NCBI GenBank assembly: GCA_038215555.1
Contig: JBBQQT010000001.1
Location: 1 to 64,000 of the forward strand
DNA length: 64,000 nt
Reading direction: 5' to 3'
Origin: PFJX01 sp038215555
GTDB taxonomy: Bacteria; Pseudomonadota; Gammaproteobacteria; Burkholderiales; Thiobacillaceae
Shown: piece by piece, positions 42,072 to 50,891 of the stretch
How the letters are laid out: every line of letters begins with the position of its first letter
How positions within the stretch are numbered: position 1 is the stretch's first letter
The notes under the pieces: generated by a model
Databases searched by the model: none
The model's input: only the letters and a program-made list of their open reading frames with translations
Told to the model about the DNA's origin: nothing
Made by a program: the position numbers and the translations under genes

Positions 42072-43580
42072 ATGATCAAGAAATTCCACGCTCAAACGAC
42101 CCGCGATGCTTTGCGTCAGGTGCGTGATGCGCTCGGCGCCAGCGCCTTGATCCTGTCCAACCGACAGGTCGCGGGTGGCGTCGAGATCATTGCCGTGGCG
42201 GATATGGACATGGCCGCGCTGGCCGCGCAGGCCGAACCGGCATTGTGGCGCACACCGCCAGCCGCACAGGCCGCCCAGCCGGCGCCACGTGCGGTGCAGG
42301 CGCCTTTGCCGATTCAGACGCCTTTTCCAGTTCACATTTCAGCCCACACTCCAGCCCCGGTCGCGTCATCCAGTCTGTCGCTTGATGAAGTCAAGCCGCA
42401 ACTGGCTACGTTGGCCGACTATCTGGCCGAGCGCGACGTCTCGACGCTGATTCGCCCCTCCCCGAATCGGCATGCCGCAGCAACCGCCACTCCGGTGCAA
42501 ACGCAGGCGGATAGGCCAATTGCTGAAAAAAATGGGGCTGTTCCGGGTGGTCACGCATCATCCAAACCCCATGCCGGCAACGATGCGGTGGATGAATTGG
42601 CGCGTGAAATGCGCCTGCTGCGCGGCATGGTGGAAGGTCAACTTGCCGGCTTTGCCTGGCATGATCTGACCCGGCGCGACCCAGTGCGGGTGGAAGCAAT
42701 GAAACGCTTGCTGGCCGCTGGTTTTTCCGCCGCTTTCGCGCGCATGTTGCTGGAACGTTTGCCGGAAGATGAGGCGGATCTGGCGCAGGCGTTGAAATGG
42801 ATCAAATCCACCATCGCGCACAATCTGAAACTCGCCACCAGCGCCGACGACATCATCGAGCGCGGCGGTGTCTATGCGCTGGTCGGACCGACTGGCGTTG
42901 GCAAGACCACTACCGTCGCCAAATTGGCCGCGCGCGCGGTGCTGCGCCACGGCGCGGCCAAGGTGGCGCTGGTCACCACCGATACTTACCGGATTGGTGC
43001 CCAGGATCAACTGCGCATCTATGGCCGCATCCTGGGCACGCCGGTGTTCGCCGTGCGCGATGAAAATGATCTGGAAATGACTTTGTCAGACTTGGCGGGT
43101 CGGCATCTGGTCTTTATTGATACCGTTGGCATGAGCCAGCGCGACAAGCGGTTGGCCGAGCAGGTTGCGCTGCTTTGCGGCGAGCAGCGCGATGTCAAAC
43201 GGCTGTTGCTGCTCGGTGCGCCGAGTCAGGGTTTGACGTTGGAAGAAGTGGCGCGGGCTTACAGCGGCCCGGGGCTGATCGGCTGCATTCTGACCAAGAT
43301 CGACGAAGCGCTGACCTATGGCCCGGTGCTGGATGTCGCGATACGGCATGAGTTGCCAGTGCATTTCGTCACCAATGGTCAGCGCGTGCCGGAAGATCTG
43401 CATCTGGCGAACGCGGTTTATCTGGCCGATCGCGCTTTCCGGATCAATCAGCCTGAATCGCCGTTTACCCAGGACGATAACGATTACCCGGTTCTGCTGG
43501 CGGCGGCGCTGGAATCCGCTTCGATCTCGGACAGGAAGGAAGATGCCACAGGCAGAGGAGGCTGGGGTGCGTCTGGCTGA
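42072..43580 (+). CDS. flhF: Flagellar placement GTPase FlhF
   Basis: The 502-residue SRP-type GTPase sets the cell-pole site of flagellum assembly. It has the N-terminal MIKKFHAQTTRDALRQVRDA segment, a Pro/Ala-rich linker (about 60-170), an N domain, and the GTPase domain with GPTGVGKTTTVAKLA, TDTYRIGAQDQL, DTVGMSQRD and TKIDEAL. Its presence with FlhG suggests polar flagella. The end overlaps flhG by 38 bases. Confidence 0.96.
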   Translation: MIKKFHAQTTRDALRQVRDALGASALILSNRQVAGGVEIIAVADMDMAALAAQAEPALWRTPPAAQAAQPAPRAVQAPLPIQTPFPVHISAHTPAPVASSSLSLDEVKPQLATLADYLAERDVSTLIRPSPNRHAAATATPVQTQADRPIAEKNGAVPGGHASSKPHAGNDAVDELAREMRLLRGMVEGQLAGFAWHDLTRRDPVRVEAMKRLLAAGFSAAFARMLLERLPEDEADLAQALKWIKSTIAHNLKLATSADDIIERGGVYALVGPTGVGKTTTVAKLAARAVLRHGAAKVALVTTDTYRIGAQDQLRIYGRILGTPVFAVRDENDLEMTLSDLAGRHLVFIDTVGMSQRDKRLAEQVALLCGEQRDVKRLLLLGAPSQGLTLEEVARAYSGPGLIGCILTKIDEALTYGPVLDVAIRHELPVHFVTNGQRVPEDLHLANAVYLADRAFRINQPESPFTQDDNDYPVLLAAALESASISDRKEDATGRGGWGASG

Positions 43581-44403
43581 ACCACTCGACCAGGCCAGCG
43601 GCTTGCGCCGCTTGTTTGCACCGGAACCGACGTTTCATGCGCTGGGCGTGATCGGGCCGGATTCGCGACTGACCGCCCGTGCTTGCACCGCACTCGCCCT
43701 CGGACTCGGGCGGCGCGGGCATCGGGTGATGGTAATGGATGAGACGCGGCCGCCGAACAACGTTGCCGCGCTGCTCGGCGTTCTACCCCGACATGGTCTG
43801 GCAGATGCGCCTGGTCGGGGCCTGGTTTCCGTCCTCCGACAGGCGAACGATGGCCTGGTCTTGTTGGCGGCGCAGAATGGCTTGAATATTCTGGCCAGCT
43901 GGTCCGAGCATCAATTGCTCGACATGACCGATGATTGGCGTGCACGCGCTGATGCGCCGGAATGGTTCTTGCTGAATGGCGGCGATGGTGTCTTGCGTCA
44001 TTACAGCCTCGCCACCACGGCGAATTTGCGCGTCCTGGTATTGCCCGGCAAACGGGCTTCTCTGGCCGATGCCTATGCCGCGATGAAAGCCGCGCATGCG
44101 GCCTGGGCGGGCAAGCATTGGCTGGTTCTGGTGGTCGGCGCAGAGGCTGGACAGGCACTCAGCCTGTTCACCGCGCTAAGTGAAACGGCGCAACGTTTTC
44201 TTGGCCTGACGCCGGTGTTTCTCGGTTGTATTGCGAGCGATCTGCCGGGCGAACAGCCTGGTCCGCTGGAAGCGGTGCTGGTTGATCTATTGAGTGATGC
44301 GGGGGGGCGTCAGGTTGAAGCGGACAGGATCAATTTTGAACAGTATTGGCAACGTATGTGGCTATATAGCCGTTTGGCCGCCGAAGCGGCCGGCAAGAGG
44401 TGA
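43543..44403 (+). CDS. flhG: FlhG/FleN-like protein with degenerate P-loop
   Basis: The 286-residue protein occupies the FlhG position and keeps the MinD/ParA-like strand order (HRVMVMDETRPPNNVAALLG corresponds to the DAD region). Where FlhG has the KGGVGKT P-loop, this protein has GVIGPDSRLTARACTALA without a lysine pair, so ATP binding is doubtful. FlhG normally limits flagellar number by acting on FlhF and the master regulator. The ATG at 43543 follows AGGAAGG; earlier in-frame codons lie inside flhF. Confidence 0.8.
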   Translation: MPQAEEAGVRLAEPLDQASGLRRLFAPEPTFHALGVIGPDSRLTARACTALALGLGRRGHRVMVMDETRPPNNVAALLGVLPRHGLADAPGRGLVSVLRQANDGLVLLAAQNGLNILASWSEHQLLDMTDDWRARADAPEWFLLNGGDGVLRHYSLATTANLRVLVLPGKRASLADAYAAMKAAHAAWAGKHWLVLVVGAEAGQALSLFTALSETAQRFLGLTPVFLGCIASDLPGEQPGPLEAVLVDLLSDAGGRQVEADRINFEQYWQRMWLYSRLAAEAAGKR

Positions 44404-44409
44404 GCGAGC

Positions 44410-45135
44410 ATGAACGCCGCAGCGCAGGTGATTGATAAAGACGCCCTGGTCAGGACGCACCTTCCCATGGTCAAGCGGATTGCTTACCACATGATGACCC
44501 GCCTGCCCGCATGCGTCGAAGTCGATGATCTGGTGCAAGCCGGGCTGATCGGCCTGCTCGATGCCGTCGATCGCTTCGATTGCGAGCAAGGCGCACATTT
44601 CGAGACCTATGCCACCCAGCGCGTGCGTGGCGCAATGCTGGATGAATTACGCGATGCGGATTGGGCGACGCGCAATGTACGGCGCGCTGGTCGGCAGATT
44701 GAAAACACCATCAATATCTTGCAGCAACGTCACCACCGGCCGCCTTCCGAGCAGGAAATCGCCGCCGAGATGGGCCTCGATATCCAGACCTACTTCGAAT
44801 TGTTGAATGATGCCCGTGGCGCGCAACTCGTTTACTTCGAAGATTTGCACAGCAGTGATGGCGATGATTTCCTTGAACGCTTTGCCGATGGCCAGAATCA
44901 GGCGCCGTTCGACATTCTGGCTTCACGCCATTTCAAGGGCGCGCTGAGCAACGCAGTCGGCGTGCTGCCGGAGCGGGAAAAGCAGCTCATGGGCATGTAT
45001 TACGAGCAGGACATGAATTTCAAGGAGATTGGCGTCGTCCTCGGCGTCTCCGAATCTCGTGTCTGCCAACTGCATGGTCAGGCCATCTCCCGCCTGCGCG
45101 GGCGGCTGCGTGACTGGTCGTCGAATCCGGAATAA
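44410..45135 (+). CDS. fliA: Flagellar sigma factor FliA (sigma-28)
   Basis: The 241-residue sigma factor has regions 2 (VEVDDLVQAGLIGLLDAVDR, YATQRVRGAMLDELR), 3 (PPSEQEIAAEMG) and 4 (LPEREKQLMGMYYEQDMNFK followed by EIGVVLGVSESRVCQLH). It transcribes late flagellar and chemotaxis genes and is held by FlgM until the hook is complete. It starts six bases after flhG. Confidence 0.97.
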   Translation: MNAAAQVIDKDALVRTHLPMVKRIAYHMMTRLPACVEVDDLVQAGLIGLLDAVDRFDCEQGAHFETYATQRVRGAMLDELRDADWATRNVRRAGRQIENTINILQQRHHRPPSEQEIAAEMGLDIQTYFELLNDARGAQLVYFEDLHSSDGDDFLERFADGQNQAPFDILASRHFKGALSNAVGVLPEREKQLMGMYYEQDMNFKEIGVVLGVSESRVCQLHGQAISRLRGRLRDWSSNPE

Positions 45136-45164
45136 GAACCGGAAAAGGAATAGGTCCGCTGACT

Positions 45165-45905
45165 ATGGACATCCTCAGTATTGTTGGCATCGGCCTCGGG
45201 TTTACTGCCATTCTGCTCGGCCAGTTCCTCGAGGGCGGGCACATCAGTTCGTTGCTCCAGTTCACCGCCTTCATGATCGTCATTGGCGGCACGCTGGGCG
45301 CGGTCATGTTGCAAACCAGCCTGAAAGTGTTTCTCGATGGCCTCAACATGCTGAAGTGGGTGGTGCAGCCGCCGCGCATTGCGAGTCAGGAAACCTTGAA
45401 TATGCTGATCGAATGGAGCCAGAAGGCCCGCCGTGGTGGTCTGCTGGCGTTGGAGCCATTCATCGAACAGCAGCAGGATCTGTTCCATAGGCGTGGTTTG
45501 CAGATGCTGGTCGACGGCGCCGAGCCGGAGGTGTTGCGGGAGACACTGGAACTCGATCTGCAGAGTTATGAACAACATCATATTGATGCCGCCAAGGTCT
45601 GGCAGACGGCCGGCGGCTATTCGCCGACCATCGGTATTCTCGGCGCGGTGATGGGTCTGATCCATGTCATGGAGAACCTGTCCGACCCATCGAAACTGGG
45701 TTCCGGCATCGCGGTGGCCTTTGTCGCGACGATCTATGGCGTTGGCGGCGCCAACCTGTTTTTCCTGCCGGTTGCCGGCAAATTGCGTTACTGGGTCGGG
45801 CGCCAGGTGAGCAACAAGGAATTATTCATCCAAGGCATCGTCGCCATCGCGAATGGCGAAAATCCACGCGTGATCGAGGCGAAGCTGCAGGGCTATCTGT
45901 CCTGA
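45165..45905 (+). CDS. motC: Flagellar motor stator protein, MotA family (MotC)
   Basis: The 246-residue inner-membrane stator subunit has four helices (1-22, 30-50, 150-170, 180-205). The conserved segments are GGTLGAVMLQTS, a cytoplasmic domain with charged residues that contact FliG, and SPTIGILGAVMGLIHVMENL. The position after fliA and the pairing with the MotB-type gene mark it as MotC of the second stator set common in Proteobacteria with flhF-flhG operons. Confidence 0.93.
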   Translation: MDILSIVGIGLGFTAILLGQFLEGGHISSLLQFTAFMIVIGGTLGAVMLQTSLKVFLDGLNMLKWVVQPPRIASQETLNMLIEWSQKARRGGLLALEPFIEQQQDLFHRRGLQMLVDGAEPEVLRETLELDLQSYEQHHIDAAKVWQTAGGYSPTIGILGAVMGLIHVMENLSDPSKLGSGIAVAFVATIYGVGGANLFFLPVAGKLRYWVGRQVSNKELFIQGIVAIANGENPRVIEAKLQGYLS

Positions 45906-45920
45906 TGCCGGATTGTTGAC

Positions 45921-46751
45921 ATGGCGCGCAAGAAAATCCGCGAAGAGCATGAAAACCTGGAACGCTGGCTGGTTTCCTACGCCGATTTCATTACGCTGCT
46001 GTTTGCTTTTTTTGTGGTGATGTATTCCATCTCGTCGGTCAACGAGGGGAAATATCGGGTGATGTCAGATGCCCTGGTCAGCGCCTTCAAAGAACCGCCG
46101 ACTACGAAAAAGCTGATCGAGATGCAGACCAAGCATCCCGAAATGATGACTGGTACCGGGCAGCCAATCGGCAAGAGCGTGCAGCAGTCGGGCGTTGCGG
46201 CGGATCGCGCCAAAGCGGCCGAGAGCATGAAAAAAGTCGCCAAGAATGTGTTGCAAGCGATGCAGCCTTTGATCCAGAACGGCAAGGTGCGGGTTACCCA
46301 ATCGCCGCGCGGAATCACCGTCGAAATCAACGCCAGCGTCCTGTTCAAGAGTGGCGAGGCGGTGTTGCAACCGCAATCGACGGAAGCGCTGGCCGCGGTG
46401 GCGCAGGTGCTGGGCCAGGTCGACAATCCGATCCAGGTTGAAGGTCACACCGACAATATTCCGATCAGCAGCCCGAATTTTCCTTCCAACTGGGAACTAT
46501 CATCCTCGCGCGCTGGCAGCGTGGTGCGCCTGTTCACCGAGCGCGGCGTTCCTGCTGCGCGCATGGTGGCGATTGGTTACGCCGATAACCGACCGGTGGA
46601 TACCAATGCCACACCTGACGGCCGCAGCCGGAATCGGCGGGTGAATGTGTTGATCCTGAACGAGGTGGGCGGTGTGGCGAGTGAAATCGCCCTGCAGGAT
46701 GATGGCTTGATTACTCAGACCACCGGTCAATCCGGCGCACCGATCAGGTGA
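45921..46751 (+). CDS. motD: Flagellar motor stator protein, MotB family (MotD)
   Basis: The 276-residue protein has one membrane helix (about 19-40) containing the proton-carrying aspartate in VSYADFITLLFAFFVVM. A plug segment and an OmpA-like peptidoglycan-binding domain (about 125-255; VEGHTDNIPISS, GYADNRPVDTN, SRNRRVNVLI) follow. It anchors the MotC ring to the wall. Its 3' end overlaps the convergent PilZ-like gene by 25 bases. Confidence 0.94.
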   Translation: MARKKIREEHENLERWLVSYADFITLLFAFFVVMYSISSVNEGKYRVMSDALVSAFKEPPTTKKLIEMQTKHPEMMTGTGQPIGKSVQQSGVAADRAKAAESMKKVAKNVLQAMQPLIQNGKVRVTQSPRGITVEINASVLFKSGEAVLQPQSTEALAAVAQVLGQVDNPIQVEGHTDNIPISSPNFPSNWELSSSRAGSVVRLFTERGVPAARMVAIGYADNRPVDTNATPDGRSRNRRVNVLILNEVGGVASEIALQDDGLITQTTGQSGAPIR

Positions 46752-48331
46752 GTGGCGGGGGGGGGGTCGGTGACTTTTCCGAGAGAATGCATCTGGAAGC
46801 GAAACAGTTCAATGCTGGGTGTCGCTTCGATGCGCTTTTCAATCTGAACCAACTGGGCCCCTTGCGGGGTGTTGATCTCCGCCGGGATGTCGGGGGCAAA
46901 GCAGCCCGGCTGTGACAGTAGCATCGGCAACTGCTTGGTATTCGGGCTTGGCTGCAATAACAGGCTCGACCATTGGCGTCCGTTGTCCTTGCGGCGCACA
47001 TGCACGGCCAATGCCTGAGGCGCCAGTAGTTGCACGCCAAAACACATTTCGCCCTGGCTCGGGATACGGAACCAGCGAACCAGGCCAATGCTCCATTCGG
47101 TTTTGTTCTGGCGTACGCTGACCACATCACCCACCCGGATCTGGATCGTTGCGTTGCCGGCTTTGATCAACGCCAAGCCGCCCAAGCTGGCATTCATGGT
47201 CTTGCAACGAAGGATGGTGGGCGGCGACTCGTTGACGCCTATTCCATAATGAATCGTATCTTCTGTTGCGGCTGGTGAGATCAGTTGAAGCACCGACTTG
47301 AGGCCAAAGCTGACTTCGAAATCATGCGTATTGGCTTGCTTGCGGCGCAGCGATTGTCGTTGCAGTGAAGCGCCCCAATTCAATTTGAGGCGACGCAACA
47401 TGGTCGGATAAGCCGGATCCTGGGCGACATCGGGCAAGCCGATTCGGTCGGCGGCTTCCTTGTTTTTCAGGTGCGTCGAGATCAGGGCCAGATGCTTCGC
47501 CAGTTCGGTGGTGTTGAGCAACAAATCCCAGCGTGGGTTGGTCGGATGTCCGTCGCGGGTGATCGGCGTTGGCGGACCATCGGTATACACCTCGACGATG
47601 AACAAGCCGGAATGGCTTTTGACCGATTCTTCTGCCGGGTTGATTGTCGCCAGATTGCCAAAGCGGGTGATGATGTCCTTCGCCCAGGGCAACTCCGCTT
47701 GTGGGAAGCGATAGGGATCGGCCAGTGCAAGCAGCAATGTGGCCTTGTAAATCTGTTCGATTGAAAGCATTTTTGCGCCGCTTTCGGGGATCGATTCCCG
47801 CATCCCGTTGCGCAGCGCGTAATTGTAGGTCTGGTGCAAATCGATCCAAACCCCTTCCGAGACGGGGTCATGGGTTTCAAAACTGATTTCCAGGATGGCC
47901 TGCAAGGCCAGCAGAATGCGTTGCAGATACAGCGGTACCGGATTGCCGCCGAACAGATGAAAGCGACGTTTCAACCAGTCCAGCAACAGCGTTTTGTAAT
48001 TGTCCGCAAGCTCGCGCAGCAAGCGTCTGGCCAGATCGGCATTGCGTTGCTGCTTGGGTAGCAACGGCAACGGTATCGAGTCGTAATGCTGATAGAGCGA
48101 AGCGACAATGTCTTCAACGACGGGAGTCATCCGTTCGATGATCTTGGCGCGGGTATCCTGCGCCACATCAATCTGGTTCAGCGTGGCCAGATAGTCGGCC
48201 ATGATGTTTGCTGCCTCGGTCGGGTTGGAGAGCGGCAAGCGCGTCAGCCAAGCCTCAACTTGCTTGGGTTTCGTCTCCAAGTTTATATTTCGACCCGGCT
48301 CGCGGATGGGCAGTACGTATCTGGGTAGCAT
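46727..48331 (-). CDS. Large cytoplasmic protein with PilZ-like C-terminal region (hypothetical)
   Basis: The 534-residue protein has no signal or membrane helix. The first 350 residues are helical and not recognised. Residues about 370-460 look PilZ-like, with the motif NASLGGLALI corresponding to (D/N)xSxxG and following beta strands. The RxxxR part of a cyclic-di-GMP site is not evident. It is convergent with and overlaps motD, so a link to motility is possible. A run of ten G (plus strand) lies eleven codons before its stop and could change the tail by slippage. The ATG at 48331 has GAGGAG eleven bases before it. Confidence 0.55.
   Translation of the reverse strand: MLPRYVLPIREPGRNINLETKPKQVEAWLTRLPLSNPTEAANIMADYLATLNQIDVAQDTRAKIIERMTPVVEDIVASLYQHYDSIPLPLLPKQQRNADLARRLLRELADNYKTLLLDWLKRRFHLFGGNPVPLYLQRILLALQAILEISFETHDPVSEGVWIDLHQTYNYALRNGMRESIPESGAKMLSIEQIYKATLLLALADPYRFPQAELPWAKDIITRFGNLATINPAEESVKSHSGLFIVEVYTDGPPTPITRDGHPTNPRWDLLLNTTELAKHLALISTHLKNKEAADRIGLPDVAQDPAYPTMLRRLKLNWGASLQRQSLRRKQANTHDFEVSFGLKSVLQLISPAATEDTIHYGIGVNESPPTILRCKTMNASLGGLALIKAGNATIQIRVGDVVSVRQNKTEWSIGLVRWFRIPSQGEMCFGVQLLAPQALAVHVRRKDNGRQWSSLLLQPSPNTKQLPMLLSQPGCFAPDIPAEINTPQGAQLVQIEKRIEATPSIELFRFQMHSLGKVTDPPPATHLIGAPD
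46757..46766 (+). repeat. Ten-base G homopolymer
   Basis: It lies six bases after the motD stop and inside the last codons of the convergent gene, where it encodes prolines. Its length is in the range that can mutate by slippage or be miscalled in sequencing. Confidence 0.9.
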
Positions 48332-48462
48332 TGGTTGACTTGACTCCTCGGGTTTGCATTCTACCCGTCACGAAATTGGCAGCAAAAGGCTTTTCGACTG
48401 ACTGTCTGGCCCAGCCTGTTGATGTCCTGTGCAGGGCTCATTTCTGCAGGCCCGATGGAGTC

Positions 48463-48495
48463 CGAACTGGCAACGAACTGGCAACGAACTGGCAA
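48463..48495 (+). repeat. 11-bp tandem repeat, three copies
   Basis: CGAACTGGCAA is repeated three times exactly in the 266-bp gap before the tlpA-like gene. The rest of the gap is AT-rich and contains no recognised promoter. Confidence 0.9.
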
Positions 48496-48597
48496 TATTC
48501 CGCGCTGAATTTGCAAAACAATTCGCAAAACTTTGCACAATGAATGAACTCCCTTGCGCCAAGGGACTCACAAATTTCCATTGAAAAGAGACTTGAC

Positions 48598-49047
48598 ATG
48601 ATCCGACGCGCTACTTTCTTGATTTTTCTCGCCCTGGCCAGCCTGTCTGCACAGGCCTTCACGTTGGTAGACAGCAAAGGTAAAGCGCATTCACTTGCGC
48701 AATATAAAGGCAAGTGGGTTCTGGTCAATTTCTGGGCAACCTGGTGTCCGCCCTGTCTGGAAGAAATCCCCGATCTTGTCGCGCTGCATGAAAACAAGAA
48801 AAACAATCTGGTTGTTCTCGGTGTGGCGATGGACTATCGCGATGCCAAAACCGTGTTGCAGTTTTCGGATCAGATGATGGTGTCCTACCCGATCATTCTG
48901 GGCGACCAGAAGTCGGCGGCTCAGGTGGGGACCATCCCGGGCTTGCCTACCACCTATCTCTACAACCCGCAGGGCAAGGTTGTCGCCTACAACGTCGGGG
49001 TCATCACGCGCGAAGCGGTTGAGCGCTACATCCACGGCAAAAAATAA
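48598..49047 (+). CDS. TlpA/ResA-like periplasmic thioredoxin
   Basis: The 149-residue protein has a signal peptide (about 1-20, ending AQA) and a thioredoxin fold with WATWC50-P-P-C53 and a cis-proline in GLPTTY. Proteins of this family reduce disulfides in the periplasm, often for cytochrome c or copper-site assembly. The ATG at 48598 is chosen because the 18 preceding codons lack a ribosome-binding site and a signal peptide begins here. The next gene starts six bases after its stop. Confidence 0.88.
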   Translation: MIRRATFLIFLALASLSAQAFTLVDSKGKAHSLAQYKGKWVLVNFWATWCPPCLEEIPDLVALHENKKNNLVVLGVAMDYRDAKTVLQFSDQMMVSYPIILGDQKSAAQVGTIPGLPTTYLYNPQGKVVAYNVGVITREAVERYIHGKK

Positions 49048-49053
49048 GGATTC

Positions 49054-49569
49054 ATGATGCGTTGGTTACTCCTTGTATTCGCTTTTCTGGCCTGGCCGGC
49101 ACTGGCCGATGTGCGCGATCCGCATACGCATTTTTTCATGCAGAACATGGGGGATTTCAAGGAAGAACTGGCCACCGCGCAAGCTGAAGGCAAGCAAGGC
49201 GTGCTGGTCATGTTCGAAATGGACGACTGTCCGTTCTGCTCCCGCATGAAGGCGAACATACTGAATCAAACCGCGGTGCAGGATTACTACCGCAAACACT
49301 TTCTGATTTACCCGGTGAACGTCAAGGGTGATACCCCGATGCTCGATTTCAAAGGCAAAGACACCACAGAGAAGGCCTTTGCCCTCGATCAACGGGCGCG
49401 AGCGACGCCGGTTTTCGTCTTCTACGATCTGGAAGGTAACCCCATCACCCGCTTTACCGGCGCCATGCAGACCGCTGATGAATTCCTGCTGCTGGGTCGC
49501 TACGTGGTGGAGGGCGGCTACAAGGCCGCGCCATTCAATGTCTATAAGCGGCAGCAGAAAGCGCCATGA
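49054..49569 (+). CDS. SoxW-like thioredoxin family protein
   Basis: The 171-residue periplasmic protein has a signal peptide (about 1-18) and MDDC59-P-F-C62 with thioredoxin-like strands after it. The CPFC motif and EGKQGVLVMFEMDDC resemble SoxW/DsbE-like reductases. It stands between a TlpA-like thioredoxin and a TolC gene whose start it overlaps by four bases. A role in keeping a periplasmic metal or sulfur protein reduced is inferred. Confidence 0.85.
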   Translation: MMRWLLLVFAFLAWPALADVRDPHTHFFMQNMGDFKEELATAQAEGKQGVLVMFEMDDCPFCSRMKANILNQTAVQDYYRKHFLIYPVNVKGDTPMLDFKGKDTTEKAFALDQRARATPVFVFYDLEGNPITRFTGAMQTADEFLLLGRYVVEGGYKAAPFNVYKRQQKAP

Positions 49570-50891
49570 TTCGAGGGTTCTGGCGGGGCGGGTTGGGCCT
49601 GATGTTGGGTCTGTCGCTGGTGTTGATCGTAAGCGTGGCGCCGGCGTCAGCGGCGCGATTAACCCTTGAGACGGTATTGGCTCAGGCCGATGCCGCGCAT
49701 CCGGAACTTGATTTGGCGCAGGCGCGCAGCGACCTGGCGCAAGCCGAGGCGACGCTGGCGCAAAGCCTGAATGATTTTCGCGTCAACCTCGATGCGTCGT
49801 TGCGAACCGGGCGCAACCCGATCTACAACGATCAATTTCAGCCAGACCATCAACTCCGCCTCAACGCACGCAAAACCTTGATCGACTCCGGTCGTCAGCA
49901 AGCCGGTTCACAGGCGGCTGATCAGGAACGTCAGGCGCGCGGTCTGCAATTGCTGGATGCGCGCGCGCAACGCCAGATTGGCCTGATGGCGCGCTACTTC
50001 GATGTGTTGCTGGCCGATATGCAGGATGCGGCGGAAACCGAAGCGCTCGCCGTCGCCTATGTCAATTGGGATAACGCCAAGGATCGCCAGGCGCTAGGCC
50101 AGCTTGCGGCATGGGAATTGGTCGAACTGGAGGCTCGCTTCCAGGATGTCTTGACGCGCCGCAACGAAGTGCGCCGCGGACTGCGCGAAAAGCGCATGGC
50201 GTTGGGCGCGGCGATGAATCTGCCGGGCATGGTGCTGGATGATCTGGTCGACCCGAAACTGCCTGGCAACGAACGGCCGTTGCCCGGTTTCGATCAACTG
50301 CTGACGCGTGTGCTGGCAGAAAACCCACGTCTGATCGCGCAGAAGCAGCTGCTTGCAGCAGCCAGTCACCGTCTCGCCGGCGCCCGGGTGGAGAACCGGC
50401 CGAGTGTCGAATTCGAGGCCGAGGCTGCCGCCTGGCGTCGCGATTCTTCGACGCGGGATGATCTTCGCGCTGGCTTCAATTTTTCCTGGCCGCTTTGGCA
50501 GGGTGGACGCGCCGATGCGCGAATCGGACGTGAACAGGCGCATTTTCACGTATTGCAGGCGCAGCATGACCAGTTGCAGCAGGATTTGCGCCTCGCCCTG
50601 ATCGCGGCCAGCGAGGAAATCCAGTACTTGCGCGACACGGCGCGTCGCAGCGCCGAGATGAATGCCAGTTATCGCGATCAGTATCTGGAAAAGGCGCGCG
50701 CGGAATATGAAATGGAACTGAAAACCAATTTGGGCAACAGCATGGCGGAAACACAATTCGCGCAGATCAGGAAGCGCGCCATCGAATATCGCCTGGCGCT
50801 TGCCTGGGCGCGACTGGATGCTTTGCTGGGCGAGCGCCAACCCGGGTGGGTGCAGGTTGCCGCAACCCACTCAGTCGAGGAGAAAAAATGA
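49566..50891 (+). CDS. TolC-family outer-membrane efflux protein
   Basis: The 441-residue protein has a signal peptide (about 1-29, ending ASA) and two halves of long helices and beta segments, as in TolC channels. It forms the outer part of a tripartite export system with the next gene. There is no RND, ABC or MFS inner-membrane pump in the cluster, so the pump must be encoded elsewhere, or the pair serves another exporter. It overlaps both neighbours by four bases. Confidence 0.85.
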   Translation: MIRGFWRGGLGLMLGLSLVLIVSVAPASAARLTLETVLAQADAAHPELDLAQARSDLAQAEATLAQSLNDFRVNLDASLRTGRNPIYNDQFQPDHQLRLNARKTLIDSGRQQAGSQAADQERQARGLQLLDARAQRQIGLMARYFDVLLADMQDAAETEALAVAYVNWDNAKDRQALGQLAAWELVELEARFQDVLTRRNEVRRGLREKRMALGAAMNLPGMVLDDLVDPKLPGNERPLPGFDQLLTRVLAENPRLIAQKQLLAAASHRLAGARVENRPSVEFEAEAAAWRRDSSTRDDLRAGFNFSWPLWQGGRADARIGREQAHFHVLQAQHDQLQQDLRLALIAASEEIQYLRDTARRSAEMNASYRDQYLEKARAEYEMELKTNLGNSMAETQFAQIRKRAIEYRLALAWARLDALLGERQPGWVQVAATHSVEEKK

